Source of the DNA: Clostridiaceae bacterium
GTDB lineage: Bacteria > Bacillota > Clostridia > DSM-8532
NCBI GenBank assembly: GCA_012523705.1
Contig: JAAYTU010000125.1
Coordinates: forward strand, 1 to 37,836
Direction of reading: 5' to 3'
Length of the DNA: 37,836 nucleotides
The stretch's first letter is position 1; the number at the start of each line of letters is the position of its first letter. Under the pieces are notes generated by a model. That model was given only the letters and a program-made list of their open reading frames with translations. It did not search any database and was not told where the DNA came from. This document shows positions 9,192 through 16,622 of this stretch, piece after piece. The position numbers and the translations under genes were made by a program.

Positions 9192-9689
9192 TTATTGTAA
9201 TATCTCTCTTGCCGCACTTATCAATTTTTCTAAAGGAGAAGTTTTTCTTGCATTGCCGTCAATATAATCATAATCCATTACAACACTATAATCGCTCTTA
9301 GGGACATTTACCAATACAAGTTGATTCTGATCCGGAGCATGCATATTGAGCTGAACCTCGGCAATTTCCTTAACCCTGTCCAAATCTATGCCGGTCTCAA
9401 TTTCAACATTTAGCTTCCTGTTCTCATCCCTAAGCTCATCATATTCAGCTTTTAAAGCACCCATTTGTGTATTCATTTCAGAAATGCAACAAAAACGATA
9501 AAGAACAACAAAGCAAACACTTACAATAAACATAAGACAGAATAATAGTTTTGATTTGGATCTTGGAGCCTTTTTAGGAACTGCTCCGGGCACTTGTCTG
9601 ACAACTCGTCGTTCCTTAACTGGATTTTCCGGTTGTTTCGGTAGCTGTGGAGCTGCGCTGCCATATATATAGCTATTATTCCTTGCCAT
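9192..9689 (-). CDS. ftsL: FtsL/DivIC-like septum protein
   Basis: A bitopic membrane protein of the divisome, expected to bridge the FtsQ/DivIB and FtsW/PBP parts of the complex. Residues 1-46 are a basic, proline-rich cytoplasmic tail; 48-67 form one membrane segment; about 70-100 form a coiled coil, followed by the family's C-terminal block (DLDRVKEIAEVQLNMHAPD). ATG is preceded by AAAGGAGG at 7 bases. Position between rsmH and the PBP gene is the classical ftsL position. Sequence conservation is low in this family, so the call rests on topology, the C-terminal block and context. Confidence 0.85.
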   Translation of the reverse strand: MARNNSYIYGSAAPQLPKQPENPVKERRVVRQVPGAVPKKAPRSKSKLLFCLMFIVSVCFVVLYRFCCISEMNTQMGALKAEYDELRDENRKLNVEIETGIDLDRVKEIAEVQLNMHAPDQNQLVLVNVPKSDYSVVMDYDYIDGNARKTSPLEKLISAAREILQ

Positions 9690-9753
9690 GTTTTCGCCTC
9701 CTTTATCTTATCTTTTGTAGTTTATGGATGTTTCATCTCATTGAATAAGAAAC

Positions 9754-9795
9754 AAAAACCCCGAACAGGCTGTGGGAGCCTTAAGCAAGGCTCCC
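9754..9795 (-). terminator. strong hairpin upstream of ftsL, possible attenuator
   Basis: A perfect 9-bp stem (GGGAGCCTT with AAGGCTCCC, 9774-9795) carries a 4-base loop. On the minus strand it is followed after 15 bases by TTTTT (9754-9758). A second, weaker pairing (CCC-ACA with TGT..GGG, about 9757-9776) abuts the T-run directly and shares the CCC with the first stem. The two stems would exclude each other, as in attenuators. Termination is inferred, not shown. Confidence 0.35.
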
Positions 9796-10005
9796 GCCCT
9801 ATCAGGTTGGTCCTTATCTTTCGTACTTGGCCTTAAAGGCTTTTTCTTTCGTAAATAATAATCTTTCGTACATCTTCGCTTGCATCTGCAAACATTTATC
9901 ATTAGTAAACCTTTATGAAATGTTTCAAATAGTAGCTTAGTCAGTGGTTATCATTGGGAATTCAAAATGGATTATCTTTTGTGTCTTTCTGAGTGAAGTT
10001 TTATC

Positions 10006-10056
10006 TTTAGTACTTGGTAGTCTTTTCTTTAGTATTTAGTAATCTTTTCTTTAGTA
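10006..10056. repeat. 22-bp tandem repeat, 2.3 copies
   Basis: Two copies of TTTAGTAYTTRGTARTCTTTTC start at 10006 and 10028, and a third TTTAGTA starts at 10050. Related single copies with TTTCGTA occur at 9819, 9847 and 9864, the first also followed by CTTGG. Together they look like a decaying tandem array built from 7-base units. Confidence 0.7.
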
Positions 10057-10081
10057 TGGTTATGTGAGTTTTTTAGTGTTA

Positions 10082-11023
10082 TCAAATCCTTTGTGCAACC
10101 CTAAGCTTTGCACTTCTGGCCCTGGGGTTTATCTCCAATTCGGGGTCACTTGGTGTGACAGGCTTGCGGGTAATTATTTTCAGCTTTGGCTTGATTCCGC
10201 AAACACATTGGGGGAAATCCCTGGGACAAATACATCCCTTTGCCTGTTCCCGAAATGACTGTTTGACAATCCTGTCTTCAAGTGAGTGAAATGTTATAAT
10301 GGCTACTCTGCCTTCAGGATTAAGTATCTCTGATATAGAGTTTAGAAAACTTTTCAAAACCTCTAACTCACGATTCACTGCAATCCTTATTGCCTGAAAT
10401 GTACGCTTGGCCGGGTGTGGCCCTTCTCTTCTGGCAGCAGCAGGTATCGCGGCTTTAATGATATCAGTCAACTCTCCTGTAGTTTCTATCTTTTGTTCTT
10501 CACGACTCTTAACAATGAATTCTGCAATTCTCGAAGCCCATTTTTCTTCGCCATAGTCCCTTATTACCTGTGCTATTTCATTCCTGCTCCAGGTGTTCAC
10601 CAGTTCATAGGCGTTAAACTCCGATTTTTGATTCATTCTCATATCAAGTGGTGCATCATGCTGGTAGGAGAATCCTCTCTCCCCTTCATCCAATTGATGG
10701 GATGAAACACCTAAATCCAGCAGCACACCATCAACCGAGCCTATCTTATGTGCCTCTAAAACTTCTCTTATGTTTTCAAAGTTCGTATGCTCTATAATTA
10801 CTTTTGCCCTGATGTCAAGGCTTGAAAACTTCCTTTTAGCCGCTTCAATCGCATTTTTATCCTGGTCAATTCCAATAAAAACACCATCTGAACCAAGATT
10901 TCTGATTATTTCCGACGAATGCCCTCCTCCACCTAGGGTTCCATCGACATATATTCCGTCTGGCCGGATATTAAGGAATTCTATGCACTCCTCCAGCAGA
11001 ACGGGTTTGTGTTCGAACTCCAT
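10082..11023 (-). CDS. rsmH: RsmH (MraW), 16S rRNA (cytosine-1402-N4)-methyltransferase
   Basis: SAM-dependent methylation of C1402 in the decoding region of 16S rRNA. The 313 residues begin with [10 protein letters not shown] and [10 protein letters not shown], the SAM-binding motif I, and contain [20 protein letters not shown] and the C-terminal [13 protein letters not shown], all diagnostic of the family. ATG follows GAGGAGA by 6 bases. It starts 23 bp after mraZ, the universal order. Confidence 0.97.
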   Translation of the reverse strand: MEFEHKPVLLEECIEFLNIRPDGIYVDGTLGGGGHSSEIIRNLGSDGVFIGIDQDKNAIEAAKRKFSSLDIRAKVIIEHTNFENIREVLEAHKIGSVDGVLLDLGVSSHQLDEGERGFSYQHDAPLDMRMNQKSEFNAYELVNTWSRNEIAQVIRDYGEEKWASRIAEFIVKSREEQKIETTGELTDIIKAAIPAAARREGPHPAKRTFQAIRIAVNRELEVLKSFLNSISEILNPEGRVAIITFHSLEDRIVKQSFREQAKGCICPRDFPQCVCGIKPKLKIITRKPVTPSDPELEINPRARSAKLRVAQRI

Positions 11024-11046
11024 AATGCTCTCCTCTTTCTTTTGGT

Positions 11047-11469
11047 CTAAAAGTCAATGTCCAACGATTCAAGCAGTTCTTCAATATCCTCCACTTCGGT
11101 TTCGGATACATTCTCAGCAGCCCAAACCTCTATTCGGTTTACTGTCCCAATAAAGGTTATGTCTCTTTCAAGCGCGGCCTTTTCTCTTAATTCTTGTGGG
11201 ATTAGAAAGCGTCCTTGACTGTCCATAGTGCAATTGGTTGCATTCGCACAAAAATGTCGAATTACAATTCGGTTCTTTTTCTTTGATCCAGGGAGTTTCT
11301 GAAGCTTTTCAACGAATTCCTTCCATTCATCTTCAGGATAAATGTAAAGACTTTTCTCCTCAGAGCCTCGTGTTAGGACGAAACGTTCACCAAGGTCGGA
11401 ACGGAATGCTGCAGGTACAAATACACGACCTTTTTGGTCCAAGGTGTTTGTGTACTTACCTATAAACAT
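11047..11469 (-). CDS. mraZ: MraZ, transcriptional regulator of the dcw cluster
   Basis: A DNA-binding protein with two SpoVT/AbrB-like half-domains, forming ring-shaped oligomers that bind direct repeats in its own promoter. The two family DxxxR motifs are DQKGR (in [11 protein letters not shown]) and DSQGR (in [11 protein letters not shown]). The start is the ATG at 11467-11469 giving MFIGKY, the normal MraZ beginning, with GGGGGTG upstream; an in-frame start 33 bases earlier would run through the operator and is rejected. The 140-residue length matches the family. Confidence 0.95.
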   Translation of the reverse strand: MFIGKYTNTLDQKGRVFVPAAFRSDLGERFVLTRGSEEKSLYIYPEDEWKEFVEKLQKLPGSKKKNRIVIRHFCANATNCTMDSQGRFLIPQELREKAALERDITFIGTVNRIEVWAAENVSETEVEDIEELLESLDIDF

Positions 11470-11483
11470 TCTTTTCACCCCCA

Positions 11484-11510
11484 CCACTTTGCTCCACTTC
11501 ACTCCACTTT
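11484..11510 (-). promoter_or_regulatory. MraZ box: three direct repeats
   Basis: Minus strand reads AAAGTGGAGT, GAAGTGGAGC, AAAGTGG: three RAAGTGG units at exact 10-bp spacing between the -10 element and the mraZ ribosome binding site. This agrees with the described MraZ operator (direct repeats containing GTGG or TGGG on one face of the helix). It predicts autoregulation of the whole cluster by MraZ. Confidence 0.85.
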
Positions 11511-11516
11511 ACTTGT

Positions 11517-11545
11517 ATTTTACTCCAAGCTTCTTCACTCGTCAA
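11517..11545 (-). promoter_or_regulatory. sigma-A-type promoter of mraZ
   Basis: TTGACG (11540-11545), 17-bp spacer, TAAAAT (11517-11522) on the minus strand. The MraZ boxes begin 6 bp downstream of the -10 element, so bound MraZ would cover the transcription start. Confidence 0.8.
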
Positions 11546-11569
11546 CCCCACCTAAAGTCCTAAAAGCAC

Positions 11570-11591
11570 AAAAAAAGAAGGGTCCTCCTTC
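11570..11591 (-). terminator. rho-independent terminator between rodA and mraZ
   Basis: On the minus strand GAAGG and CCTTC pair around a 5-base loop and are followed immediately by seven T. It lies after rodA and just before the mraZ promoter, so it separates the lgt-rodA transcript from the dcw transcript. The stem is short. Confidence 0.55.
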
Positions 11592-11643
11592 GCCCTCCTC
11601 AATGCTTTTTTATACGCAAACACAATATGTTGTGGCAACAATA

Positions 11644-11691
11644 AATAATAACTACAAAATATGCTTAAGTCATATTCTTGTAGTTATTATT
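11644..11691. other. long AT-rich hairpin after rodA
   Basis: A perfect 14-bp inverted repeat (11644-11657 with 11678-11691) encloses a further 5-bp pair ATATG/CATAT and a 7-base loop. No clear T-run follows on either strand. It could stabilise the 3' end of the rodA mRNA or act as a weak terminator. Confidence 0.5.
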
Positions 11692-11737
11692 ACTCTTTGC
11701 TAGATATTTATTTTGTAATGGAATTGTAATATTTCTT

Positions 11738-12868
11738 TTATGACTCAAACATCCGCTTTTCACGTCGCATTGAGACACATACTATCAGACCTATTGCAAT
11801 ATAGTTTGCAATTATTGCCGTTCCTCCATAGCTGATAAATGGCAGAGGAATTCCCGTTACCGGGAACATGCGAAGATTCATGCCTATATTTTCTACAAAG
11901 TGAAAAAAGAACATAGCCATGAGGCCGATTACCATATAAGATCCAAACTTATCCTTTGCAAATCTCGATACATACAGGCTTCTTAACAAGATTACCACAA
12001 AAAGAATTACTATTAATACAGTACCTACGAAACCCCACTTTTCACCTATTATAGCAATAATGGAGTCAGTAGATGGCGTTGGAACATGCAGAGCCGCCTT
12101 TTCAGCACCATGCCCCACCCCCGTCAGCATTCCAGAGCCTATGTAGCGAATAGCCATGCGTACCTGGTAGTCGGTTGAAATAGCATAAGCATCCGGGTTT
12201 AAGAAGGACAGGATCCTGTTGATCTGATATTCTTCAAAAACCTTTTCAAGGACGCTGAACCACAAAATAGGCAGTGACACAACAGCAATTCCCAGAGTTA
12301 TTAGAATAACACGATACTTTATTCCAAAGACAAATATCATGCATACCAGCATAAAAACATATACTACAGCCGTTCCCAAATCAGGCTGCAACAGAACCAG
12401 TCCTATCAGAAAACCTGCACAACCAAACAACCACACATAGTTTATTCCGCCATCGCCCTGTTTTATTTTTTGAAAAAAATAAGCCGTAACAATACATAAT
12501 GTGATTTTACCCAATTCCGAAGGTTGGAAAGATATAAAGCCAAGATCAATCCACCCCTGCGTACCAGTCTCCTCTAGGCCTACCCCTGCAATAAGTACAT
12601 ATATAAGCAAGGCAACTGTCCCTATAAATATGGGGATGCTCAGAAATCTGAAGTCCTTATAATCAAGCATCATGATAATCACCATGGCCGCTATTCCGAT
12701 AAATGAGGCTATTGCCTGCTTATAGAATAAAGAGGGTGCCTGTAGCTGGTCAGATACACTTTTTATAGCAAGAAGGCCTACCACATTGAGAAGAACTACG
12801 GCTACAATTAATATCCAGTCAATATTCTTAAAAAATGTCGGCCTTCTATTCTTTTCTATAGCTACCAT
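11738..12868 (-). CDS. rodA: RodA-like SEDS glycosyltransferase
   Basis: A second SEDS-family membrane protein (376 aa, about ten helices). It has GTQGWIDLGFISFQPSELGK, the loop ending VPTPSTDSIIAIIGEKWGF, and GIPLPFISYGGTA. It is separate from the dcw cluster and coupled to lgt, which fits a RodA-type role in lateral wall synthesis more than the FtsW role given to the gene at 1718-2866; in spore-formers it could also be a stage-specific paralogue. The ATG overlaps the lgt stop codon by one base (TAATG), a classic coupling arrangement. Confidence 0.85.
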   Translation of the reverse strand: MVAIEKNRRPTFFKNIDWILIVAVVLLNVVGLLAIKSVSDQLQAPSLFYKQAIASFIGIAAMVIIMMLDYKDFRFLSIPIFIGTVALLIYVLIAGVGLEETGTQGWIDLGFISFQPSELGKITLCIVTAYFFQKIKQGDGGINYVWLFGCAGFLIGLVLLQPDLGTAVVYVFMLVCMIFVFGIKYRVILITLGIAVVSLPILWFSVLEKVFEEYQINRILSFLNPDAYAISTDYQVRMAIRYIGSGMLTGVGHGAEKAALHVPTPSTDSIIAIIGEKWGFVGTVLIVILFVVILLRSLYVSRFAKDKFGSYMVIGLMAMFFFHFVENIGMNLRMFPVTGIPLPFISYGGTAIIANYIAIGLIVCVSMRREKRMFES

Positions 12869-13791
12869 TAAATCAATCCTTTATCCTCGACTGTATCTTG
12901 ATTATCTTCCTTTTCTGCAGCTAAATTATCAAACTCTGTATCCAATCCTTCAGGGCTTTCAGACTCTGCAGGCAATCCTTCAGACCTTTTAGAACGAATT
13001 ATCAGGTAAATAAGCCAAATAAAAGAGAGAACAAACACAGCAGCAGCTACCACCTGATTATATCTGATATTGCCTGTACCAAACTCGTCTGTTCTAATGA
13101 ACTCCAGTAAAAAGCGAATTAAGCTGTAAGACATCAAATAAGTGGCAAAAACGCTCCCCTTGACCTTTTTGTTCTTACGAAGCTTCAGGAGTATTAGGAA
13201 AATAATAAGATTAAAAACAAATTCATAGAGGAAAGCAGGGTGAACCGGAATATCTCCTATACGCGAGCCTGTCATTCCCCAGGGTAAATCGGTATAGGTT
13301 CCATATAGCTCCTGATTGGTAAAGTTTCCTAATCTTCCGATTGCCTGAGATAATGGCAGGTAAACACATGCAAAATCAAACAGGTTCAGAACATCCATTT
13401 TTCTTTTTTTGCAGAACAGAAGTACCGCGCCGACCGCTCCAATCAGACCACCGTATATTGCCAGACCACCTTCCCAAATTCTGAAGATACCCAACAAATC
13501 ATTTTTGAAATTATCCCAGGTGAATACAACAAAAAACAATCTTGCAAATATAACGGCAAAAGGAAGAGCTACAAGAAACATATCAATAAGATCTTCCTCT
13601 TCAATATTGTACTTCTTACTCTGCTTCATTCCGATAATCAGAGAAAGAAACATTGCGAATGCAATAAACAAGCCATACCAACGAATATCCAGTTGTGTCC
13701 CGAATACGTTTTCAACTATAATAGGGCTTATTTCAATGTGTATACCCAGCTTAGGAAATTCAACATAATCCAGAGTAATACCCCCTATCAA
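12868..13791 (-). CDS. lgt: Lgt, prolipoprotein diacylglyceryl transferase
   Basis: A seven-helix membrane enzyme that moves diacylglycerol from phosphatidylglycerol to the lipobox cysteine of prolipoproteins. It contains the Lgt signature GRLGNFTNQELYG, preceded by QAI, the RWYG motif in the first helix, and IWEGGLAIYGGLIG. The C-terminal 40 residues are an acidic, low-complexity tail that most family members lack. The start is uncertain: the TTG at 13789-13791 has no ribosome binding site, while GGGGG lies 7 bases before an in-frame CTG at 13771-13773. Confidence 0.93.
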   Translation of the reverse strand: MIGGITLDYVEFPKLGIHIEISPIIVENVFGTQLDIRWYGLFIAFAMFLSLIIGMKQSKKYNIEEEDLIDMFLVALPFAVIFARLFFVVFTWDNFKNDLLGIFRIWEGGLAIYGGLIGAVGAVLLFCKKRKMDVLNLFDFACVYLPLSQAIGRLGNFTNQELYGTYTDLPWGMTGSRIGDIPVHPAFLYEFVFNLIIFLILLKLRKNKKVKGSVFATYLMSYSLIRFLLEFIRTDEFGTGNIRYNQVVAAAVFVLSFIWLIYLIIRSKRSEGLPAESESPEGLDTEFDNLAAEKEDNQDTVEDKGLI

Positions 13792-13847
13792 CTTAACACA
13801 ATTTTTAATAGATATATTGTATCATGTATTTATTTTTTTTACATTTA

Positions 13848-15122
13848 TTATTGAGGATTTATCACCGATAACGCCCAGGGGTTATTGAACACCTCCTTAA
13901 CAACCTGGTTCGTATAATCTAAATCCAATTCCTCATAGGCCCTTGCTATATCAAAGAAGCTTGCATTATTAAAATATGAATCCATTATCAACCGTGCAAT
14001 ACTGTCCATAGAATTCAGGCTTCTTATAAAGGAACCCTTCTGTGATTTCCTTATTCTTTCGAAGGCATCCTTTTGCATCCCCTCTTGAGTCATGTTTTTC
14101 AAATACTTTGAAATAATCCCACAGGTTTTCTTAGGATCTACAGACTGTCCACCCCATGCCAAATAGCTATAATTAGCGTTTACCGATGCTTCAGAATTGA
14201 AGGATTCATTGATAAGCCCCTGCGAATATAAGTCATTAAAAAGCTGAGAGCTTCTCCCCGAAACGAATTGTACAGCTATATTTAATGCAGTGCGCCTTTT
14301 AATCAGATCATAGCCTGTGACAAGCACATTATCCTTAATACCCATATTAAACAATGGCATAGATACGGCAAGCATCTGCTCCATATATTCTTTATTAATC
14401 TCCTTTGGCTCATCAGGATACTTTTTCTCAACCATGCCATTGTCTTTAAACTTTATCATCTCGTCTACGATCGAGAACACTGTTTCAGGTTCGCAATCAC
14501 CGGCTACTGTCACTACCATGTTTGAAGGAGTATAAAATGTGTTATAGCAATGGTATAACAGCTCTTTGTTAATTTTAGATATGCTCTCTATTGTCCCAGC
14601 AATTTCAAGCTTAACAGGACTATTTATATATAAACAGTCAAGTAGGTTAAAGAATACACACCACCCGGCATTGTCCTGATACATACGAATTTCCTGGCTA
14701 ATAATGCCCTTTTCCTTTTCAACATTTTCATCTGTAAGCCATGGATTTTGTACATAGTCCAGTAGCATTCTGAAGTTTTCCTCAAAGAGGTCAGTGCACG
14801 AAAAATAATAGACCGTTTGGTTGAAGGATGTGTAGGCATTCGGAGATGAGCCTAATTTCGAGAACTTCTCAAGCATATTTCCATCCTTCTGCTCAAAGAG
14901 CTTATGCTCAAGAAAATGGGCTATCCCGTCAGGAACCCGGATTTCTTCGCCGCTTCCCGGAACCTTAAAGACATTGTCCATAGAGCCGTAATTTGTTCCG
15001 AACATGGCTGTTTTTTTATTGTATCCTGCTTTCCTTACAAAAAAGACCTTAAGGCCTGATTTATGGTTGTATTCATAAATGGTTTCCCCTAATTTCGCAT
15101 TACTAATTGTATTATAGTTCAT
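13848..15122 (-). CDS. yfmH: YfmH-type M16 zinc metallopeptidase
   Basis: A 424-residue M16 (insulinase/pitrilysin) peptidase. The inverted zinc motif HFLEH is present near residue 70 with the downstream glutamate in the segment ENVEKEKGIISQEIRMY, so it should be catalytically active. It forms a pair with the next gene upstream, which lacks the motif; M16 peptidases of this kind work as an active/inactive heterodimer. From memory, the B. subtilis pair (YmfF/YmfH, also named YfmF/YfmH) is linked to 5-aminopentanol modification of elongation factor P. Strong AAGGAGGG before the ATG; ATGA overlap with the upstream gene. Confidence 0.88.
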   Translation of the reverse strand: MNYNTISNAKLGETIYEYNHKSGLKVFFVRKAGYNKKTAMFGTNYGSMDNVFKVPGSGEEIRVPDGIAHFLEHKLFEQKDGNMLEKFSKLGSSPNAYTSFNQTVYYFSCTDLFEENFRMLLDYVQNPWLTDENVEKEKGIISQEIRMYQDNAGWCVFFNLLDCLYINSPVKLEIAGTIESISKINKELLYHCYNTFYTPSNMVVTVAGDCEPETVFSIVDEMIKFKDNGMVEKKYPDEPKEINKEYMEQMLAVSMPLFNMGIKDNVLVTGYDLIKRRTALNIAVQFVSGRSSQLFNDLYSQGLINESFNSEASVNANYSYLAWGGQSVDPKKTCGIISKYLKNMTQEGMQKDAFERIRKSQKGSFIRSLNSMDSIARLIMDSYFNNASFFDIARAYEELDLDYTNQVVKEVFNNPWALSVINPQ

Positions 15123-16423
15123 ATCTGTCCCTCCTTATTACCGTCGGGTTCTAAAAAGTAAATGGTGTCTAGTTCTACATTCTGCGCTACTTTCACTACG
15201 TCATCAATTTTTACACTCTTGAATTTTTGGATCAATGAGTCGAAATCGTCATCGTTCTGTGTAAGATTTTGGCTGAAAAAGAAATCCACTATGGCGCCCT
15301 GACTATCTTGTATGGATTTCATACCTGTTTCAAGGGACTTTAATGATGCCTCCATATCATCCTTTGAGATATTGCCCTTTTTCATTTCTTCAACCTGGGC
15401 AAGCATTATATCCTCAGCCTTTATACAATCTGTAGCCTCGATTCCGCTCATAATAATCATTAGTCCCTTATACTTTTCTAGAACTGATTGAGCGTAGTAG
15501 GCTAAACTTTCCTTTTCCCTGACATTTCTAAAGAGTTTGGAATGAGTACTTCCACCTAGTATAGCATTATATACAACAAGGGAATAATAGTCCTGTGAGG
15601 ATGGCTCAATGTTTGTTCTGAATCCCATACAGAGTTTCCCTTGATTAACGTCCATCTTCTCGTTGATTTTCTTTACGCTTGTAATACTCTTTTTTATATT
15701 TGTCGAATCTATTCTTTTAATACTGCTTCTTCTGCCCGATAGAAAATTGTCAATAAATCTTTTTATGCTTTTATCATCAATGTCCCCTGAAAAATATACA
15801 TATGCCGGATAGGTTGATATCATTTCCTTGTATATATCCATAGAGATTTTCGGATCCAGCAAAAGAGCACCTTCCTCAGTCCCGTCATCGGGTATGGCAT
15901 AGGGCTCGCCTTCACACATTTCTTCAATGCAGCGGGTAAGAGAAAAGTTTATTTTATCATTAATTCTACTTCTGATAAAAGCAATTAAATTATCCCGCTC
16001 CTGCCTGAAAAGAGATTTTTTAAAACCTGAATCATCAATCAAGGGTTTCTCCAGCATACACATCAAAAGATCGCTACAGGAATCAAAAAGCCTCTCATTA
16101 TTTGCATACCGGTCAGATATATGGGACATATGAAATCCGATTATTTGATTCTCGCCTTTTTTTACTGCTCCAGCATTGATATCCGCTCCATAGAGCTCCT
16201 CTAATCTGGTCTCAAGCTCTATGAAGTCAGGATAGCTTTCGCAACCTCTTTTCATCATTAAAGGTACAAGTGCATTTCCGCTGGCCCTTTCCTGTGAAAG
16301 ATTATCTACGAAATAAACATCTGCCCTTGATGTTTTAAATTTATCAGAACTTACACGGTAGAAATTAACACCGTCTCTCTCGGCTATTTTTACAGCCGAT
16401 GTTTTTATATCACTGCTTTCCAT
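15119..16423 (-). CDS. yfmF: YfmF-type M16-like protein without zinc site
   Basis: A 434-residue M16-fold protein. The region corresponding to HxxEH reads ALVPLMMKRGC, so the zinc ligands are absent and it is probably the non-catalytic partner of the peptidase encoded downstream. The C-terminal M16 domain is recognisable (ILGGSTHSKLFRNVREKESLAYY, which provides the R/Y substrate-binding element). The ATG at 16421-16423 follows GGGAGG by 7 bases; an in-frame ATG 15 bases earlier lies upstream of that site and is rejected. It ends in an ATGA overlap with yfmH. Confidence 0.86.
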   Translation of the reverse strand: MESSDIKTSAVKIAERDGVNFYRVSSDKFKTSRADVYFVDNLSQERASGNALVPLMMKRGCESYPDFIELETRLEELYGADINAGAVKKGENQIIGFHMSHISDRYANNERLFDSCSDLLMCMLEKPLIDDSGFKKSLFRQERDNLIAFIRSRINDKINFSLTRCIEEMCEGEPYAIPDDGTEEGALLLDPKISMDIYKEMISTYPAYVYFSGDIDDKSIKRFIDNFLSGRRSSIKRIDSTNIKKSITSVKKINEKMDVNQGKLCMGFRTNIEPSSQDYYSLVVYNAILGGSTHSKLFRNVREKESLAYYAQSVLEKYKGLMIIMSGIEATDCIKAEDIMLAQVEEMKKGNISKDDMEASLKSLETGMKSIQDSQGAIVDFFFSQNLTQNDDDFDSLIQKFKSVKIDDVVKVAQNVELDTIYFLEPDGNKEGQI

Positions 16424-16509
16424 CTTAAGTCCTCCCATTCTTGTTTATGATATTTTCTGATATTAAGCAAAATACTATACAATATTTGATAGGCACACAA
16501 ACTCTTTTC

Positions 16510-16515
16510 TAAAAT
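16510..16515 (+). promoter_or_regulatory. possible -10 of the diguanylate cyclase promoter
   Basis: TAAAAT (16510-16515) lies 18 bp after TTGATA (16486-16491) on the plus strand. The transcript would have a leader of about 100 bases. The AT-rich context makes chance matches likely. Confidence 0.35.
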
Positions 16516-16535
16516 ATACTATTATTCTTAATAAT

Positions 16536-16564
16536 ATCTTAGGTATTCTTATCTTCTCTTTCAA
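16536..16564 (-). promoter_or_regulatory. probable promoter of yfmF-yfmH
   Basis: On the minus strand TTGAAA (16559-16564), 17 bp, TAAGAT (16536-16541). It is the best-spaced match in the divergent region upstream of yfmF and would give a leader of about 105 bases. Confidence 0.45.
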
Positions 16565-16622
16565 GCCTAATTATGGTAAAATAATTAATCATGCGAGCTT
16601 GAGGCTTTATGGAGGTACAGTA

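Larger units (their letters stand above)
9690..10081. other. 392-bp non-coding gap between rsmH and ftsL
   Basis: No plausible gene is present. It contains, from the rsmH side, a 22-bp tandem repeat (10006-10056), three related single copies of TTTCGTA (9819-9870), and a perfect hairpin (9774-9795) followed by a T-run on the minus strand. Such a long gap is unusual inside this otherwise compact cluster, and the ftsL ribosome binding site lies at its far end. Confidence 0.7.

Noticed and set aside
9690-10081. CRISPR array in the rsmH-ftsL gap
   Set aside because: The repeats are 7-22 bp, directly adjacent and degenerate, with no spacers and no cas genes nearby.
13792-13847. Promoter of lgt (TACAAT in the gap after yfmH)
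   Set aside because: No acceptable -35 element is found at 16-18 bp; AT-rich sequence gives such -10 matches by chance.
15119-16423. YfmF-like gene as a damaged peptidase
   Set aside because: The missing HxxEH is normal for the non-catalytic partner in M16 pairs; the frame is full length and coupled to an active partner.
16562-16610. Possible c-di-GMP riboswitch in the leader of the GGDEF gene, from the AAGCCT/AGGCTT pairing
   Set aside because: The conserved core of known c-di-GMP riboswitches is missing and the pairing is short with a long AT-rich interior.
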